Source of the DNA: Amycolatopsis australiensis
GTDB taxonomy: Bacteria; Actinomycetota; Actinomycetes; Mycobacteriales; Pseudonocardiaceae
DNA length: 64,000 nucleotides
Reading direction: 5' to 3'
NCBI RefSeq assembly: GCF_900119165.1
Contig: NZ_FPJG01000006.1
Span: 3,038,001-3,102,000, forward strand
Both the position numbers and the translations under genes were made by a program. Shown here piece after piece: positions 38,239 through 48,631 of this stretch (position 1 is the first letter of the stretch; each line of letters begins with the position of its first letter). The notes below the pieces were generated by a model that had not been told where the DNA came from, made no database searches, and saw nothing but the letters and a program-made list of their open reading frames with translations.

Positions 38239-39636
38239 TCAGAGGGAGCGGAGGAAGGCCAGCGACGGCATGAAGAAGTATTCCCCGCCCCGCAGCGTCA
38301 CCGCCTGCGGCACCGGATCGGCCGTGCGCTGACTCGGGCCGCCCCACTCGATCGTGTAGTCCGATGGCTCGCGCGGGCCCTGGCCGATCACCGGGTCCAG
38401 GCCCGGGGTGACGCCGTCGACGATCGGGAAGCCCGGGTTGTCCGCCCACAGCGCCTGGGTGAACTCGAACTGGTTGCCCAGCACCGCGTTGAACGCCATG
38501 AACAACAGCCCCACCCCGCCGCTCGGGCGGGCCGCCGGTGGCACGTCCGCGTTCGGGTCGTCCGGGCGCTCGCCGTACGTGACGCCCCGGCGTGCCATGA
38601 GATGCAGCCGCTCCGCCGCCGGCTCCTCCGCGCCGCCCGAGCCGCGCGGGTTCGTCTTGCGGATGTGCGCCTGGAACGGGCACTTCAGCGCGGCGCGGTC
38701 GCTGTCGTAGGTGAAGTTGTTCGACACCGGGCTTTCCGCGCCGTCTTCGCGCTGGGTGGTCAGCGGCGTGCCGTCCTCGAAGCGGCCGATGAGCATCGCG
38801 CCGGCGCGCTCGCGGTCCTCGCCGGTCAGGCCGAGCGTGTCGGCCAGATCTGCCTCGGCCTGCTTGAACCGCCGCACGTTCTGTTCCAGCTTGCGGAAAA
38901 CGAAATAACTGCCGAAATGCACGGACGGATCCGGCGCCGCGGTGTCCGGAACCAGTACCTGGGAAAGCGGCGCCGCCGGGTTCCACACGTTGATCCCGTC
39001 GGTGTTGTTCTTTTCCGCGTCGACGTCCTCGCTGAGGAACAACGGCTGGCTCCGGCCGTCGACGTACCCGAAGTGCTCGATGCCCTCGCCGCGCGCGTTC
39101 ACCCGGCCGAGGCCGGTTTCCTCGGCCAATACCGTGACGGAGTCGGGCAGCGACCCGAGGATTTCGCTGCGCCGCGCGGCCATCGCCTTGTCCGTGGCGG
39201 CACCGACCAGCACGACGGCGTGGATTTCGGCGTGGTAACCCGCATCGAACGTCGACCGCGGCGGGTCGTTCAGCTTCCGCCGCGTCTCCGCCGCCGCCAT
39301 CCCGCGCAGGAACGCCTCGTCCTGCGGGAAGTTCCCGACGCCCAGCACGCGGTAGCCGGCCGCGGTGAGCCCCACGCCGACGTACGGCGTCCCCGCCGCG
39401 CCGCCTGCCTTGAACGCGGCGGCCTCGTCGAGGTGGTCCTTCGCGGACTTCATCGTCCCGGCGACCGAAACCAGGAACGCCCGCGCTTCGGCCGCGTCGC
39501 CGAAGGCGAGCAGCAGCGCGGACAGATGGTCGCGGACGTGGGCCTTGAGGATGTTCGGCTGCAGTTCGCCGAGCATCGTCGCGGCGTCCCCGGTCGCCGT
39601 GGTCCAGGACAGCGTGGTGGACAGATCGACACTCAT
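38239..39636 (-). CDS. DyP-type haem peroxidase
   Basis: This 465-residue dye-decolorising peroxidase has the family motif GYVDGRSQPLF (GxxDG, catalytic Asp near residue 196) and the later LKCPFQAHIRKTNPRG, which holds the region of the proximal haem His. The length and lack of a Tat or Sec signal fit the larger class V (C/D) group, which includes the Amycolatopsis DyP2 enzyme; that placement is from memory. I chose the ATG at 39636 because GGAGGGGA lies 7 bases upstream. No encapsulin gene is nearby. It is probably expressed alone. Confidence 0.93.
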   Translation of the reverse strand: MSVDLSTTLSWTTATGDAATMLGELQPNILKAHVRDHLSALLLAFGDAAEARAFLVSVAGTMKSAKDHLDEAAAFKAGGAAGTPYVGVGLTAAGYRVLGVGNFPQDEAFLRGMAAAETRRKLNDPPRSTFDAGYHAEIHAVVLVGAATDKAMAARRSEILGSLPDSVTVLAEETGLGRVNARGEGIEHFGYVDGRSQPLFLSEDVDAEKNNTDGINVWNPAAPLSQVLVPDTAAPDPSVHFGSYFVFRKLEQNVRRFKQAEADLADTLGLTGEDRERAGAMLIGRFEDGTPLTTQREDGAESPVSNNFTYDSDRAALKCPFQAHIRKTNPRGSGGAEEPAAERLHLMARRGVTYGERPDDPNADVPPAARPSGGVGLLFMAFNAVLGNQFEFTQALWADNPGFPIVDGVTPGLDPVIGQGPREPSDYTIEWGGPSQRTADPVPQAVTLRGGEYFFMPSLAFLRSL

Positions 39637-39660
39637 CTCGGGTCCCCTCCCGTGTGAAAA

Positions 39661-39712
39661 ACCGCCTCGAAGGCGGTGCACGGCCGGCCGAAGCCCCCTT
39701 CGCCGGCCGTGC
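39661..39712 (-). terminator. Two consecutive hairpins downstream of gltD
   Basis: ACCGCCT-CGA-AGGCGGT forms a 7-bp hairpin at 39661-39677. GCACGGCCGGC and GCCGGCCGTGC form an 11-bp stem with a 13-base loop at 39678-39712. They follow gltD and precede the DyP gene on the same strand, with no U tract. They could end gltBD transcription or act in the DyP leader. Confidence 0.55.
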
Positions 39713-39892
39713 CCCCACGACCCAGATTGCCGTGCCCGCGCACCCGCGTGCCACCGGATCCGGGTATTCACACGAAAGATTAAGTTGAACGCCGAATCGT
39801 CCGCGGCCGCGCCGTTTCCCCGCGGACCGGGATCGGGATGGGACAGCGCCGGCGGAGGTGGCGACGGTGACACCCCCGCCGGCGCTGTGGTC

Positions 39893-41344
39893 TCACGCGA
39901 TCGGCCGGTCCGTCGGCGCGATCGGCCGGGGCAGGATGTCGCGCCCGGTGAGGTAGGCGTCGACGCCGGCCGCCGCCGAGCGGCCCTCCGCGATCGCCCA
40001 CACGATCAGGGACTGGCCGCGGCCCATGTCGCCGGCCACGAACACGTTGTCCAGGCTCGTCTTGAACGCCCGGTCGCGTGCCACGTTGCCGCGCGCGTCC
40101 AGCTCGACGCCGAGATCTTCGAGCAGGCCCTTCTTCTGCGGCCCGAGGAAGCCCATGGCCAGCAGGACCAGCTGCGCGGGCAGCTCGCGTTCGGTGCCCG
40201 GCACCGGGACGAACTTGCCGCCCTCGTTGCGGACCTCGACGAGCTTCAGCGCCCGCACGCGACCCGAAGAATCACCCAGGAACTCCTGCGTGTTCACCGA
40301 GTACAGCCGCTCGCCGCCTTCCTCGTGCGCCGAGGAAACCCGGTAGATCATCGGGTACGTCGGCCACGGGTGCGCGTCCGACCGCGCCTGGGGCGGCCGC
40401 GGCATGATCTCCAGCTGCGTCACCGAACGCGCGCCCTGGCGGTGCGACGTGCCGACGCAGTCCGCGCCGGTGTCGCCGCCGCCGATCACCACGACGTCCA
40501 GGCCCTTCGCGTCGAACGGGGAGACGTCCAGCTCGCCCGCGGCGACCCGGTTGGCCGGCGGGAGGAACTCCATCGCCTGGTGGATGCCGTCCAGCTCGCG
40601 GCCGGGGATCGGCAGGTCGCGCCAGTCGGTGGCGCCGCCGGCGAGCACGACCGCGTCGTGGGACGAAGTCAGCTCCTCGGCCGGAATGTCCACGCCGACG
40701 TGCACCGACGTCCGGAACTCCGTGCCCTCCGCGCGCATCTGGTCGAGCCGCCGGTCCAGCCGGCGCTTCTCCATCTTGAACTCGGGGATGCCGTAGCGCA
40801 GCAGCCCGCCGATCTTGTCGGCCCGCTCGAAGACCACGACGCTGTGGCCCGCGCGCGTGAGCTGCTGCGCCGCGGCGAGTCCCGACGGGCCGGACCCGAC
40901 GACGGCCACCTTCTTGCCGGTCTTCGCCGTGGGCACCTGGGGTGTCACCCAGCCCTCGTCGAAGGCGCGGTCGATGATCGAGATCTCGACGCGCTTGATC
41001 GTCACCGGGTCGTCGTTGATGCCGAGCACGCACGCGGTTTCGCACGGTGCCGGGCACAGCGTGCCGGTGAACTCCGGGAAGTTGTTGGTCGCGTGCAGCC
41101 GTTCGATGGCCTGCTGCCAGTCCTCCCGCCAGGTCAGCGTGTTCCACTCCGGGATGAGGTTCCCGAGCGGGCAGCCCTGGTGGCAGAACGGGATGCCGCA
41201 GTCCATGCACCGGCCGGCCTGCTTCTGCAGCTTCGTCGTGGCGAAGTCTTCGTAGACCTCGCGCCAGTCCATCAGCCGCAGGTCGACCGGGCGGCGCTTC
41301 GGCTCTTCGCGGGTGGTGGTCAGAAAGCCCTTGGGGTCAGCCAT
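39893..41344 (-). CDS. gltD: Glutamate synthase small subunit
   Basis: GltD feeds NADPH electrons through FAD and two [4Fe-4S] clusters to GltB. This 483-residue protein shows the N-terminal cluster ligands [20 protein letters not shown] and [13 protein letters not shown] site [14 protein letters not shown] and NADPH site [12 protein letters not shown]. The ATG at 41344 overlaps the gltB stop by 8 bp, so the two are translationally coupled and made in step. Confidence 0.97.
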   Translation of the reverse strand: MADPKGFLTTTREEPKRRPVDLRLMDWREVYEDFATTKLQKQAGRCMDCGIPFCHQGCPLGNLIPEWNTLTWREDWQQAIERLHATNNFPEFTGTLCPAPCETACVLGINDDPVTIKRVEISIIDRAFDEGWVTPQVPTAKTGKKVAVVGSGPSGLAAAQQLTRAGHSVVVFERADKIGGLLRYGIPEFKMEKRRLDRRLDQMRAEGTEFRTSVHVGVDIPAEELTSSHDAVVLAGGATDWRDLPIPGRELDGIHQAMEFLPPANRVAAGELDVSPFDAKGLDVVVIGGGDTGADCVGTSHRQGARSVTQLEIMPRPPQARSDAHPWPTYPMIYRVSSAHEEGGERLYSVNTQEFLGDSSGRVRALKLVEVRNEGGKFVPVPGTERELPAQLVLLAMGFLGPQKKGLLEDLGVELDARGNVARDRAFKTSLDNVFVAGDMGRGQSLIVWAIAEGRSAAAGVDAYLTGRDILPRPIAPTDRPIA

Positions 41345-44300
41345 GTGCGGCCTCCATGATCGCCTCGTTCACGTCGCGCCCGTCCCGTTCCGCCTGGACC
41401 TGGGCGGCGAGCACGCGCTTGTAGTCCTTCGGCATGACCTTCCCGAAGCGGTCGACGCCCGCGTCCCAGTCGGCCAGCAGTTCCCGCGCGACCGCGGATT
41501 CCGTTTCGTTGTAGTGCTTTTCCAGCGTCTCGCGCAGGAAGTCCGCGTCCTCGGAGTCGAGCGGGTCGAGGTCGACCATCTCCGGGTTGACGCGGTGCGC
41601 GGGCAGGTCCAGCACGTACGCGATGCCGCCGGACATGCCGGCCGCGAAGTTCCGCCCGATCGGGCCGAGCACGACCATCCGGCCACCGGTCATGTACTCG
41701 CCGCCGTGGTCGCCGACGCCTTCGACGACGGCCAGCGCGCCCGAGTTGCGCACGCAGAACCGCTCGCCGACCTTGCCGCGGATGAAGATCTCGCCGCTGG
41801 TGGCGCCGTAGGCGATCACGTTGCCCGCGATGATCTGCTCCTCGGCCACGTACCGCGCCTCCTTCGGGGGACGCACGATGATCCGCCCGCCGGAGAGGCC
41901 CTTGCCGACGTAGTCGTTGCCGTCGCCGAACAGCCGCAGCGTGATGCCCTTCGGCACGAACGCGCCGAACGACTGGCCCGCGGTCCCGGTGAACGTGACG
42001 TCGATGGTGTCGTCCGGCAGGCCTTCACCGCCCCACCGCTTCGTCAGCTCCGAGCCGAGCATCGTGCCGACGGTCCGGTTCACGTTGCGGACGGGGAGTT
42101 CGAGCCGCACCTTGTCGCCGGAGTTCAACGCGCCTTCGGCCAGCTGGATCAGCGTGTTGTCGAGCGCCTTCTCCAGCCCGTGGTCCTGCTGCCGCTGCTG
42201 CAGCCGCAGCCCGGCCGGGGCCATGTCGGGCACGTGGAAGATCGGCGAGAGGTCCAGCCCGGACGCCTTCCAGTGCTCGATCGCCTTGCGCTTGTCGAGG
42301 AACTCGGCGTGCCCGACCGCCTCGGCGATCGACCGGAAACCCAGCTCCGCCAGGTACTCGCGCACTTCCTGGGCAATGAACTCGAAGAAGTTGACGACGT
42401 ATTCGGCCTTGCCGCTGAACTTCTCGCGCAGCTTCGGGTTCTGCGTCGCGACACCCACCGGGCAGGTGTCGAGGTGGCAGACGCGCATCATGATGCAACC
42501 CGAGACCACCAGCGGCGCGGTCGCGAAGCCGAACTCCTCGGCGCCGAGCAGCGCCGCGATGACGACGTCGCGGCCGGTCTTGAGCTGGCCGTCGGTCTGC
42601 ACGACGATCCGGTCGCGCAGCCGGTTGGCCAGCAGCGTCTGCTGCGTCTCGGCCAGGCCCAGCTCCCACGGGCCACCCGCGTGCTTGATCGACGACAGCG
42701 GCGACGCGCCCGTCCCGCCGTCGTGGCCCGAGATGAGCACGACGTCGGCGTGCGCCTTCGACACGCCGGCCGCGACCGTCCCGACGCCGACCTCGGACAC
42801 CAGCTTCACGTGGATGCGGGCCTTCGGGTTGGCGTTCTTGAGGTCGTGGATCAGCTGCGCCAGGTCCTCGATCGAGTAGATGTCGTGGTGCGGCGGCGGC
42901 GAGATGAGGCCGACGCCCGGCGTCGAGAACCGCGTCTTCGCGATCCACGGGTACACCTTCGCGCCGGGCAGCTGCCCGCCCTCGCCGGGCTTCGCGCCCT
43001 GCGCCATCTTGATCTGGATGTCGTCGGCGTTGACCAGGTATTCGCTCGTGACGCCGAACCGGCCGGACGCCACCTGCTTCACGGCACTGCGCCGCTCCGG
43101 GTCGTACAGCCGCTCCGCGTCTTCGCCGCCTTCGCCGGTGTTCGACTTGCCGCCGAGGCGGTTCATCGCGATGGCGAGGGTCTGGTGCATCTCCATCGAG
43201 ATCGAGCCGTAGGAGATGGCGCCGGTGGCGAACCGCTTGACGATCTCCGAGACCGGTTCGACCTCCTCGATCGGCACCGGCGGGCGCTTGCCGTACTTGA
43301 AGTCGAACAGCCCGCGCAGCGTCAGCAGCTTCTCGGCCTGGTCGTCGACGGCCTTCGTGTACTCCTTGAAGATCTCGTACTTGCCGGACCGCGTGGAGTG
43401 CTGGAGCTTGAACACCGTCTGCGGGTTGAACAGGTGCGGCTCACCCTCGCGGCGCCACTGGTAGTCCGCGCCCGTCTCCAGCTCCCGGTGGGCGGCGCGG
43501 ACGCCGTCGGCCGGGAAGGCGTACTTGTGCCGCTTCGCGACTTCGTCGGCGATCGTGTCGAAGCCGACGCCACCGAGCCGCGACGTCGTGCCGGCGAAAC
43601 AGGTTTCGATGACCTCTTCGCCGAGGCCGATCGCCTCGAAGATCTGCGCACCGGTGTAGGACGCGACGGTCGAGACACCCATCTTGGACATCGTCTTGCG
43701 GACGCCCTTGCCGAGCGCCTTGATCAGGTTCTGCGTCGCCTGCTTCGGCGTCACGCCCGGGATCAGGCCCTGGTGGGCCATCTCCTCGACGGTCGCCATC
43801 GCCAGGTACGGGTTCACCGCGGCGACGCCGTAGCCGATGAGCAGCGCGATGTGGTGCACCTCGCGCGCGTCGCCCGCCTCGACGATGAGGCCGACCTGCG
43901 TGCGCGTCTTCTCGCGGACGAGGTGGTGGTGCACCGCGCCGGTCAGCAGCAGCGAGGGGATCGGCGCGTGGTTCTCGTCGACCCCGCGGTCGGACAGCAC
44001 GATCAGCCGCGCGCCGTCCTCGATCGCCTCGGAGACTTCGGCGCGGATCTCGTCGAGCCGCTGGACGAGCGCCTCGCCGCCGCCGTGGACGTTGTAGCGG
44101 CCCAGCACGGTGACGGCCTGGAACTCCGGCAGGTCGCCGTCGTCGTTGACGTGCACGAGCTTGGCGAGCTGGTCGTTGTCGAGCACCGGGAACGGCAGCA
44201 CGATCCGGCGGCAGCTGGCCGCGTTGCCCTCGAGGAGGTTCGGCTCCGCGCCGATCTGCGTGCCGAGCGCGGTCACCAGCTCCTCGCGGATGGCGTCCAG

Positions 44301-45908
44301 CGGCGGGTTCGTGACCTGGGCGAACAGCTGGATGAAGTAGTCGAACAGCAGCCGCGGCCTGCTCGACAGCGGCGCCAGCGGGGAGTCGTTGCCCATCGAG
44401 CCGATCGGCTCCGCGCCGGTGCGGGCCATCGGCTCGAGGACGGCTTCGAGCTCCTCCTCGGTGTAGCCGAACGCCTGCTGACGCCGCACGAGCGCGGCGT
44501 GCAGCGGGACCTCGCGGTCGCGCTCGGGCAGCTGTTCCAGGTGCAGGAGACCGGCCTCGACCCACTCGTCGTACGGGTGCGCGGTGGCCAGCTCGGTCTT
44601 GATCTCCTCGTCCTCGACGATCCGGCCCTCGGCGGTGTCCACGAGGAACATCCGGCCGGGCTCGAGCCGTCCCTTGCGGACGATCGTCGCCGGGTCGATG
44701 TCGAGCACGCCCACCTCGGAGGCGAGCACGACGAGGCCGTCATCGGTCACCCAGTACCGGCCGGGGCGCAGGCCGTTGCGGTCCAGCACCGCGCCGATCT
44801 GGCTGCCGTCGGTGAAGGCGACCAGCGCCGGGCCGTCCCACGGTTCCATCAGCGTCGAGTGGAACTCGTAGAACGCGCGCCGCGCCGGGTCCATTTCCTG
44901 GTGGTTCTCCCAGGCTTCCGGGATCATCATGAGAACCGCGTGCGGCAGCGACCGGCCGCCGAGGTGCAGCAGCTCCAGCACTTCGTCGAAGCTCGCCGAG
45001 TCGCTGGCCCCGCGCGTGATCACCGGGTAGATCCGCTTGAGGTCGCCCGGGATGAGGTCGGTTTCGAGGAGGGCTTCGCGGGCGTCCATCCAGTTGCGGT
45101 TGCCGCGCAGCGTGTTGATCTCGCCGTTGTGCGCCACGTAACGGTACGGGTGCGCCAGCGGCCACGACGGGAAGGTGTTGGTGGAGAAGCGGGAGTGCAC
45201 CAGGCCGATGGCGCTGGTGACGCGCTCATCGGTCAGGTCGGCGAAGAACCGCTCGACCTGCGGCTCGGTGAGCATTCCCTTGTAGACGATCGTCCGCGAG
45301 GACAGGCTGGGGAAGTAGACGTCGTCCTCGGCCAGCTCGTGCTCCGCGCGCTTGCGGACGCAGAACGCGCTGCGCTCGATGTGCAGCGGGTCCGAGTGCT
45401 CGGGCTTCGGGCGGCGCGCGGCGAGGAACAGCTGCGTGAAGTGCGGCATGGTCTCGGCCGCGGTGGGCCCGCAGTGCTCGGTGTGCACCGGCAGCTCGCG
45501 CCAGCCGAGCACGCGCATGTCCTCTTCGGCGGCGATGCGCTCGATGGTCGTCATCGCCCGGCCGCGGCGCTTTTCGTCCGGCGGCAGGAAAGCGGTGCCG
45601 ACGGCGTAGCTGCCCGGCTCGGGGAGCGCGAAGTCCACCACCTCGCGGTAGAACTCGTCCGGGATCTGGATCAGCAGGCCGGCGCCGTCGCCGGTGTCCG
45701 GTTCGGCGCCCCGCGCCCCGCGATGTTCCAGGTTGCGCAACGCGACCAGGGCCTTCGCGACGATCGCATGATCACGTCGTCCGGTCAGATCGGCGACGAA
45801 GGCGACACCGCAGGCGTCGTGTTCGTAGTCGCTCCGGTAGAGGCCGTCGGCCTCGGCGTTGCTGAGCTGCTGCCCGGCGGTGGGCAAGGAACGGGCACGG
45901 TGGGTCAC
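41337..45908 (-). CDS. gltB: Glutamate synthase large subunit
   Basis: GltB converts glutamine and 2-oxoglutarate to two glutamates. This 1523-residue protein has the N-terminal amidotransferase domain whose catalytic Cys follows a short propeptide ([13 protein letters not shown]). It has a central domain, an FMN-binding synthase domain with the [3Fe-4S] ligands in [16 protein letters not shown], and a C-terminal beta-helix ([20 protein letters not shown]). I chose the GTG at 45908, with GGGAGG upstream; the frame also opens at 45968 without a good site. Confidence 0.97.
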   Translation of the reverse strand: MTHRARSLPTAGQQLSNAEADGLYRSDYEHDACGVAFVADLTGRRDHAIVAKALVALRNLEHRGARGAEPDTGDGAGLLIQIPDEFYREVVDFALPEPGSYAVGTAFLPPDEKRRGRAMTTIERIAAEEDMRVLGWRELPVHTEHCGPTAAETMPHFTQLFLAARRPKPEHSDPLHIERSAFCVRKRAEHELAEDDVYFPSLSSRTIVYKGMLTEPQVERFFADLTDERVTSAIGLVHSRFSTNTFPSWPLAHPYRYVAHNGEINTLRGNRNWMDAREALLETDLIPGDLKRIYPVITRGASDSASFDEVLELLHLGGRSLPHAVLMMIPEAWENHQEMDPARRAFYEFHSTLMEPWDGPALVAFTDGSQIGAVLDRNGLRPGRYWVTDDGLVVLASEVGVLDIDPATIVRKGRLEPGRMFLVDTAEGRIVEDEEIKTELATAHPYDEWVEAGLLHLEQLPERDREVPLHAALVRRQQAFGYTEEELEAVLEPMARTGAEPIGSMGNDSPLAPLSSRPRLLFDYFIQLFAQVTNPPLDAIREELVTALGTQIGAEPNLLEGNAASCRRIVLPFPVLDNDQLAKLVHVNDDGDLPEFQAVTVLGRYNVHGGGEALVQRLDEIRAEVSEAIEDGARLIVLSDRGVDENHAPIPSLLLTGAVHHHLVREKTRTQVGLIVEAGDAREVHHIALLIGYGVAAVNPYLAMATVEEMAHQGLIPGVTPKQATQNLIKALGKGVRKTMSKMGVSTVASYTGAQIFEAIGLGEEVIETCFAGTTSRLGGVGFDTIADEVAKRHKYAFPADGVRAAHRELETGADYQWRREGEPHLFNPQTVFKLQHSTRSGKYEIFKEYTKAVDDQAEKLLTLRGLFDFKYGKRPPVPIEEVEPVSEIVKRFATGAISYGSISMEMHQTLAIAMNRLGGKSNTGEGGEDAERLYDPERRSAVKQVASGRFGVTSEYLVNADDIQIKMAQGAKPGEGGQLPGAKVYPWIAKTRFSTPGVGLISPPPHHDIYSIEDLAQLIHDLKNANPKARIHVKLVSEVGVGTVAAGVSKAHADVVLISGHDGGTGASPLSSIKHAGGPWELGLAETQQTLLANRLRDRIVVQTDGQLKTGRDVVIAALLGAEEFGFATAPLVVSGCIMMRVCHLDTCPVGVATQNPKLREKFSGKAEYVVNFFEFIAQEVREYLAELGFRSIAEAVGHAEFLDKRKAIEHWKASGLDLSPIFHVPDMAPAGLRLQQRQQDHGLEKALDNTLIQLAEGALNSGDKVRLELPVRNVNRTVGTMLGSELTKRWGGEGLPDDTIDVTFTGTAGQSFGAFVPKGITLRLFGDGNDYVGKGLSGGRIIVRPPKEARYVAEEQIIAGNVIAYGATSGEIFIRGKVGERFCVRNSGALAVVEGVGDHGGEYMTGGRMVVLGPIGRNFAAGMSGGIAYVLDLPAHRVNPEMVDLDPLDSEDADFLRETLEKHYNETESAVARELLADWDAGVDRFGKVMPKDYKRVLAAQVQAERDGRDVNEAIMEAAHG

Positions 45909-46453
45909 GGCTGGCCGCCTCCCAAGGCGTCGGCGCGACCGGTACTCACTCCATCGGGTGGTTCGCACTGAACCGGTTAACGAAGTGGTCCGGGACCGCG
46001 ATGGTCAGTCGAGAACAGTTGCTGTTGTCAGCGCTGTTGGTGGCGCAGTGCAAGATGCCGCGAAGGACCGGCCGGGCGGGAGGCCCGGATACGGACGCGG
46101 TCATCTGGGAGGCCGCACGACACTGGGCAGCCGAACATGTCGGGTCCTGCGTGCGCGCACAGAGCGGCCACTGTGGTGGGGGCCGGCCGGAGCGCGCGGT
46201 GTTACTCCCGGGTTCGCCGGGTCTTATGACGATAGTGTGAATTCGCTGTTATCGACATACGTCGTTGCGCCCGGGTGGGAAATGCCACGCTTGCGTTGAC
46301 GTGTCCGGGGGTAGTCCCATATGCCGGGCTGGGACTCCCGCCTACCGGGCGCTGATCGCCGTGACCTGCGGAAATGTCTGTCCGAAGTGGGCTGGGGCGC
46401 CTGTCGCGAGGCCGCCGCGAGGTGGCAAGCTGGACGCATGGCGGACTCGTCCG
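45909..46453. other. Long intergenic region between gltB and yigZ
   Basis: This 545-bp stretch is the divergent control region for gltB and yigZ. It is less GC-biased than its surroundings, especially around 46215-46260. It holds one plausible small plus-strand reading frame (46001-46240). I see no tRNA, riboswitch or strong terminator in it. An opposite-strand frame over 46202-46618 looks like a shadow. Confidence 0.6.
46001..46240 (+). CDS. Possible small protein, unknown
   Basis: This candidate 79-residue protein begins [19 protein letters not shown] and continues with [19 protein letters not shown] and cysteines in AQCK, GSCVR and SGHCGG. The first 55 residues look protein-like: an amphipathic start, an acidic helix and few Arg/Pro runs. 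The tail after residue 60 looks random. Third-position GC is lower than in neighbouring genes and the ribosome site is weak (CCGGGA), so it may be spurious. It lies in the gltB-yigZ gap. Confidence 0.35.
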   Translation: MVSREQLLLSALLVAQCKMPRRTGRAGGPDTDAVIWEAARHWAAEHVGSCVRAQSGHCGGGRPERAVLLPGSPGLMTIV

Positions 46454-47083
46454 ATGACTGATCGTTATCTCTCCGTGGCTCGGGAAGGCAGCCACGAAGT
46501 CGAGATCAAGCGCTCGCGGTTCCTCTGCGCGCTGGCTCCGGTGACCTCGGAGGAGGCCGCGCGCGCGTTCATCGCGGCCCGGCGGCGGGCCGAACCGGGT
46601 GCGCGCCACCACTGTCACGCGTTCGTCCTGGGCCCGGACGGGCGCACCCGGCGGTCCAGTGACGACGGTGAACCGGCGGGCACCGCGGGCACGCCGATGC
46701 TGGAGGTGCTCCGGCGCCGCGAACTGACCGACACGGTGGCGGTCGTGACGCGCTACTTCGGCGGAGTCCTGCTGGGCGCGGGCGGGCTGATCCGCGCGTA
46801 CGGTCAGTCCGTTTCGGACGCCGTGGAAGTTGTTGGTGTACTAGAACACCGGCGTCTCAACCTGGTCGAAGTCGCGGTGAGCTACGACCGCGCGGGCCGG
46901 CTGGAGAACGACCTTCGCGCGTCGCCGTACCTGGTGCACGCGACCCGCTTCGACGAACGAGCCCGCTTCGAGGTCGGCCTGGCCCCGGGCGAGCGTCCGG
47001 CTTTCGCCGGCTGGCTGGCGGATCTGACGAACGGCGAAGCCACGACGTCCGAACTCGGCGACCACTGGATCACCGTGCGCTGA
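46454..47083 (+). CDS. YigZ/IMPACT-family protein
   Basis: This 209-residue protein has the UPF0029 N-terminal domain: EVEIKRSRFLCALAPV, then HHCHAFVLG, RRSSDDGEPAGTAGTPML and VTRYFGGVLLGAGGLIRAYG, all signatures of the family. A short C-terminal ferredoxin-like domain follows. Function is unsettled; the eukaryotic IMPACT relative modulates Gcn2 signalling. I chose the ATG at 46454, where similarity begins. It is convergent with the acetyltransferase, 3 bp apart. Confidence 0.93.
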   Translation: MTDRYLSVAREGSHEVEIKRSRFLCALAPVTSEEAARAFIAARRRAEPGARHHCHAFVLGPDGRTRRSSDDGEPAGTAGTPMLEVLRRRELTDTVAVVTRYFGGVLLGAGGLIRAYGQSVSDAVEVVGVLEHRRLNLVEVAVSYDRAGRLENDLRASPYLVHATRFDERARFEVGLAPGERPAFAGWLADLTNGEATTSELGDHWITVR

Positions 47084-47086
47084 CGC

Positions 47087-47659
47087 TCAGTCCGGTCGGC
47101 GCGCCAGCCATTCCTCGCGGGTGATGGCGTACTCGACCTCGCCGTGCTCGCTGCCCGGCGCGCGTTCGTGCTCCGGGAACTCTTCGAAGTACGTGCGGAC
47201 GAACCTCATCCCCAGCTTCTCCATCACGCGGCGCGAGCGCTTGTTCACCGTCATGGTGAACGCCGTCACGCGCCGGACCCCCAGTTCGGTGAAACCCTTC
47301 GCGAGAAGTGCCGCCGATCCTTCGGTCCCGTAGCCCTTGCCCCAGGCCTCGCGGTGCAGCCGGTACCCCAGCTCCGGCTCGTCCGGCGGGTCCTGCGGGC
47401 GCGGGCGGAAATGGAACCACCCCAGGAAATCTCCGGTGCTCTTCTCGACCGCCGCCCAGAACCCGTAACCGGGGAAACGCTCGTAGTAGCCGAGGAACGC
47501 GGGAAGATCCGAAGTGACGATCTCGGTGCGGTCCGCCGGCCTGCCCCCATTGAGGTACTTCATCACGGCCGGGTCGTCGTAGAGCTCGAACAGCGCGTCG
47601 GCGTCGTTCTCGGTGAACCGGCGGAGGATCAGCCGCTCGGTTTCGAGGAATACGTGCAT
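47087..47659 (-). CDS. GNAT N-acetyltransferase (RimJ/RimL type)
   Basis: This 190-residue acetyltransferase opens FLETERLILRRFTENDADAL, as in RimJ/RimL proteins. It has the acetyl-CoA loop LHREAWGKGYGTEGSAALL and TMTVNKRSRRVMEKLGM near the end. Substrate unknown; relatives modify ribosomal-protein N-termini or antibiotics. The ATG start is at 47659. It lies 40 bp from a small gene upstream on the same strand. Confidence 0.92.
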   Translation of the reverse strand: MHVFLETERLILRRFTENDADALFELYDDPAVMKYLNGGRPADRTEIVTSDLPAFLGYYERFPGYGFWAAVEKSTGDFLGWFHFRPRPQDPPDEPELGYRLHREAWGKGYGTEGSAALLAKGFTELGVRRVTAFTMTVNKRSRRVMEKLGMRFVRTYFEEFPEHERAPGSEHGEVEYAITREEWLARRPD

Positions 47660-47699
47660 CGGGTGATGCTGTCAGCGACCCCAGTGTGTGGCAACGCAA

Positions 47700-47957
47700 T
47701 TACGCGGCGAGGGCGAACTCCGGGTCCAGCGCGCGGACGCCGGCCTCGGTCAGCAGGGCGGGCACGCGCTCGCCGCACTTGCCGGGGCGGGCCGGTGCGA
47801 TCAGGCCCAGCCGCGCGAGCCGGTGCACGGTGGACTGGTCGCAGCAGCTCAGGCCGTCGATGAACAGGTCGGGCTCGCAGCTGCAGCTGATCTCGGCGTG
47901 GCCGCCGGCCACGGCTCTCAACGTGGCCCGCTCACGGTGGTTCAGTTCCGTTGTCAT
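47700..47957 (-). CDS. Small cysteine-rich protein, unknown
   Basis: This 85-residue protein has a cysteine cluster EISCSCEPDLFIDGLSCCDQ (residues about 23-42) and one more Cys in GKCGERV. These are followed by a short winged-helix-like segment STVHRLARLGLIAP and LLTEAGVRALDPE. The second half resembles marR-like helices, so a metal- or redox-sensing DNA-binding protein is possible, but I do not recognise the family. The ATG at 47957 has GGAGGCG upstream. It is probably real given codon use. Confidence 0.72.
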   Translation of the reverse strand: MTTELNHRERATLRAVAGGHAEISCSCEPDLFIDGLSCCDQSTVHRLARLGLIAPARPGKCGERVPALLTEAGVRALDPEFALAA

Positions 47958-48050
47958 GGCGGCGCCTCCTTCCCGTCGTGCTCATTAGACCGCCCGCCAC
48001 CGACATTTTCCGCCTTTGAGCGTGCGAACCCGGGTATTTCAGGGGAACAC

Positions 48051-48560
48051 TTAGGGGTGGCGTGTCGTCCCCGCCCGGGTGACCTCCGGATACCCCTGGA
48101 CCAGCGGTTCAAGCGTCGTCTTGCGCAGGTGCCGGAAAACGATCGACGTCCGGAAGCCGACGATCTCCCGGCGCAACGCCAGCCGGTCGGTGAGGAAAGC
48201 GTGCAACGCGTCGATGTCCGGCGTGGTCACTTCGATCAGGAAATCGTCACTCCCCGCGGTCACGTACACCGAAAGCACTTCCGGCAGCTCGGCGATCGAA
48301 CGCTGGAAGGAGTCGATGACCGCCCGGCTCAACGGCCGCACCTGCGCCGTGACGAGCGCGCGGACGCCGCGGTTGAGGCTCGCCAGGTCGATGTCCGCGT
48401 GGTAGCCGCGGATCACGCCGCGTTCGCGCAGCAGCCGGATGCGCTCGAGGCACGTCGAGGGCGCGATGCCGACCTTCCGGGCGATCTCGCGGTTGGTCTG
48501 CCGCGCGTCTTCCTGCAGGTGCCGCACGATCGCCGAATCAAGTTCGTCCAGCCCGGCCAT
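48051..48560 (-). CDS. Lrp/AsnC-family transcriptional regulator
   Basis: This 169-residue regulator has an N-terminal helix-turn-helix (SAIVRHLQEDARQTNREIAR, then GIAPSTCLERIRLLRERGVI) and a C-terminal amino-acid-binding RAM domain (VYVTAGSDDFLIEVTTPD). It is divergent from the amino-acid dehydrogenase gene, 71 bp apart. This is the usual arrangement for a regulator of branched-chain amino-acid breakdown, so that gene is its likely target. Confidence 0.93.
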   Translation of the reverse strand: MAGLDELDSAIVRHLQEDARQTNREIARKVGIAPSTCLERIRLLRERGVIRGYHADIDLASLNRGVRALVTAQVRPLSRAVIDSFQRSIAELPEVLSVYVTAGSDDFLIEVTTPDIDALHAFLTDRLALRREIVGFRTSIVFRHLRKTTLEPLVQGYPEVTRAGTTRHP

Positions 48561-48631
48561 GGTTCCTCCGCTCCCGAATTTCGTTCGCCGGATTGCCGCA
48601 GCGTCCGTCGATCACTCTAACTTCGGCGTCC

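Noticed and set aside
41313..45971. A 1552-codon plus-strand open frame
   Set aside because: It is antisense to gltB, rich in Arg/His/Val/Gln without domains, and explained by high third-position GC of the true gene.
46202..46618. A minus-strand frame across the yigZ start
   Set aside because: It lies antisense to yigZ, has no domain and mixed composition.
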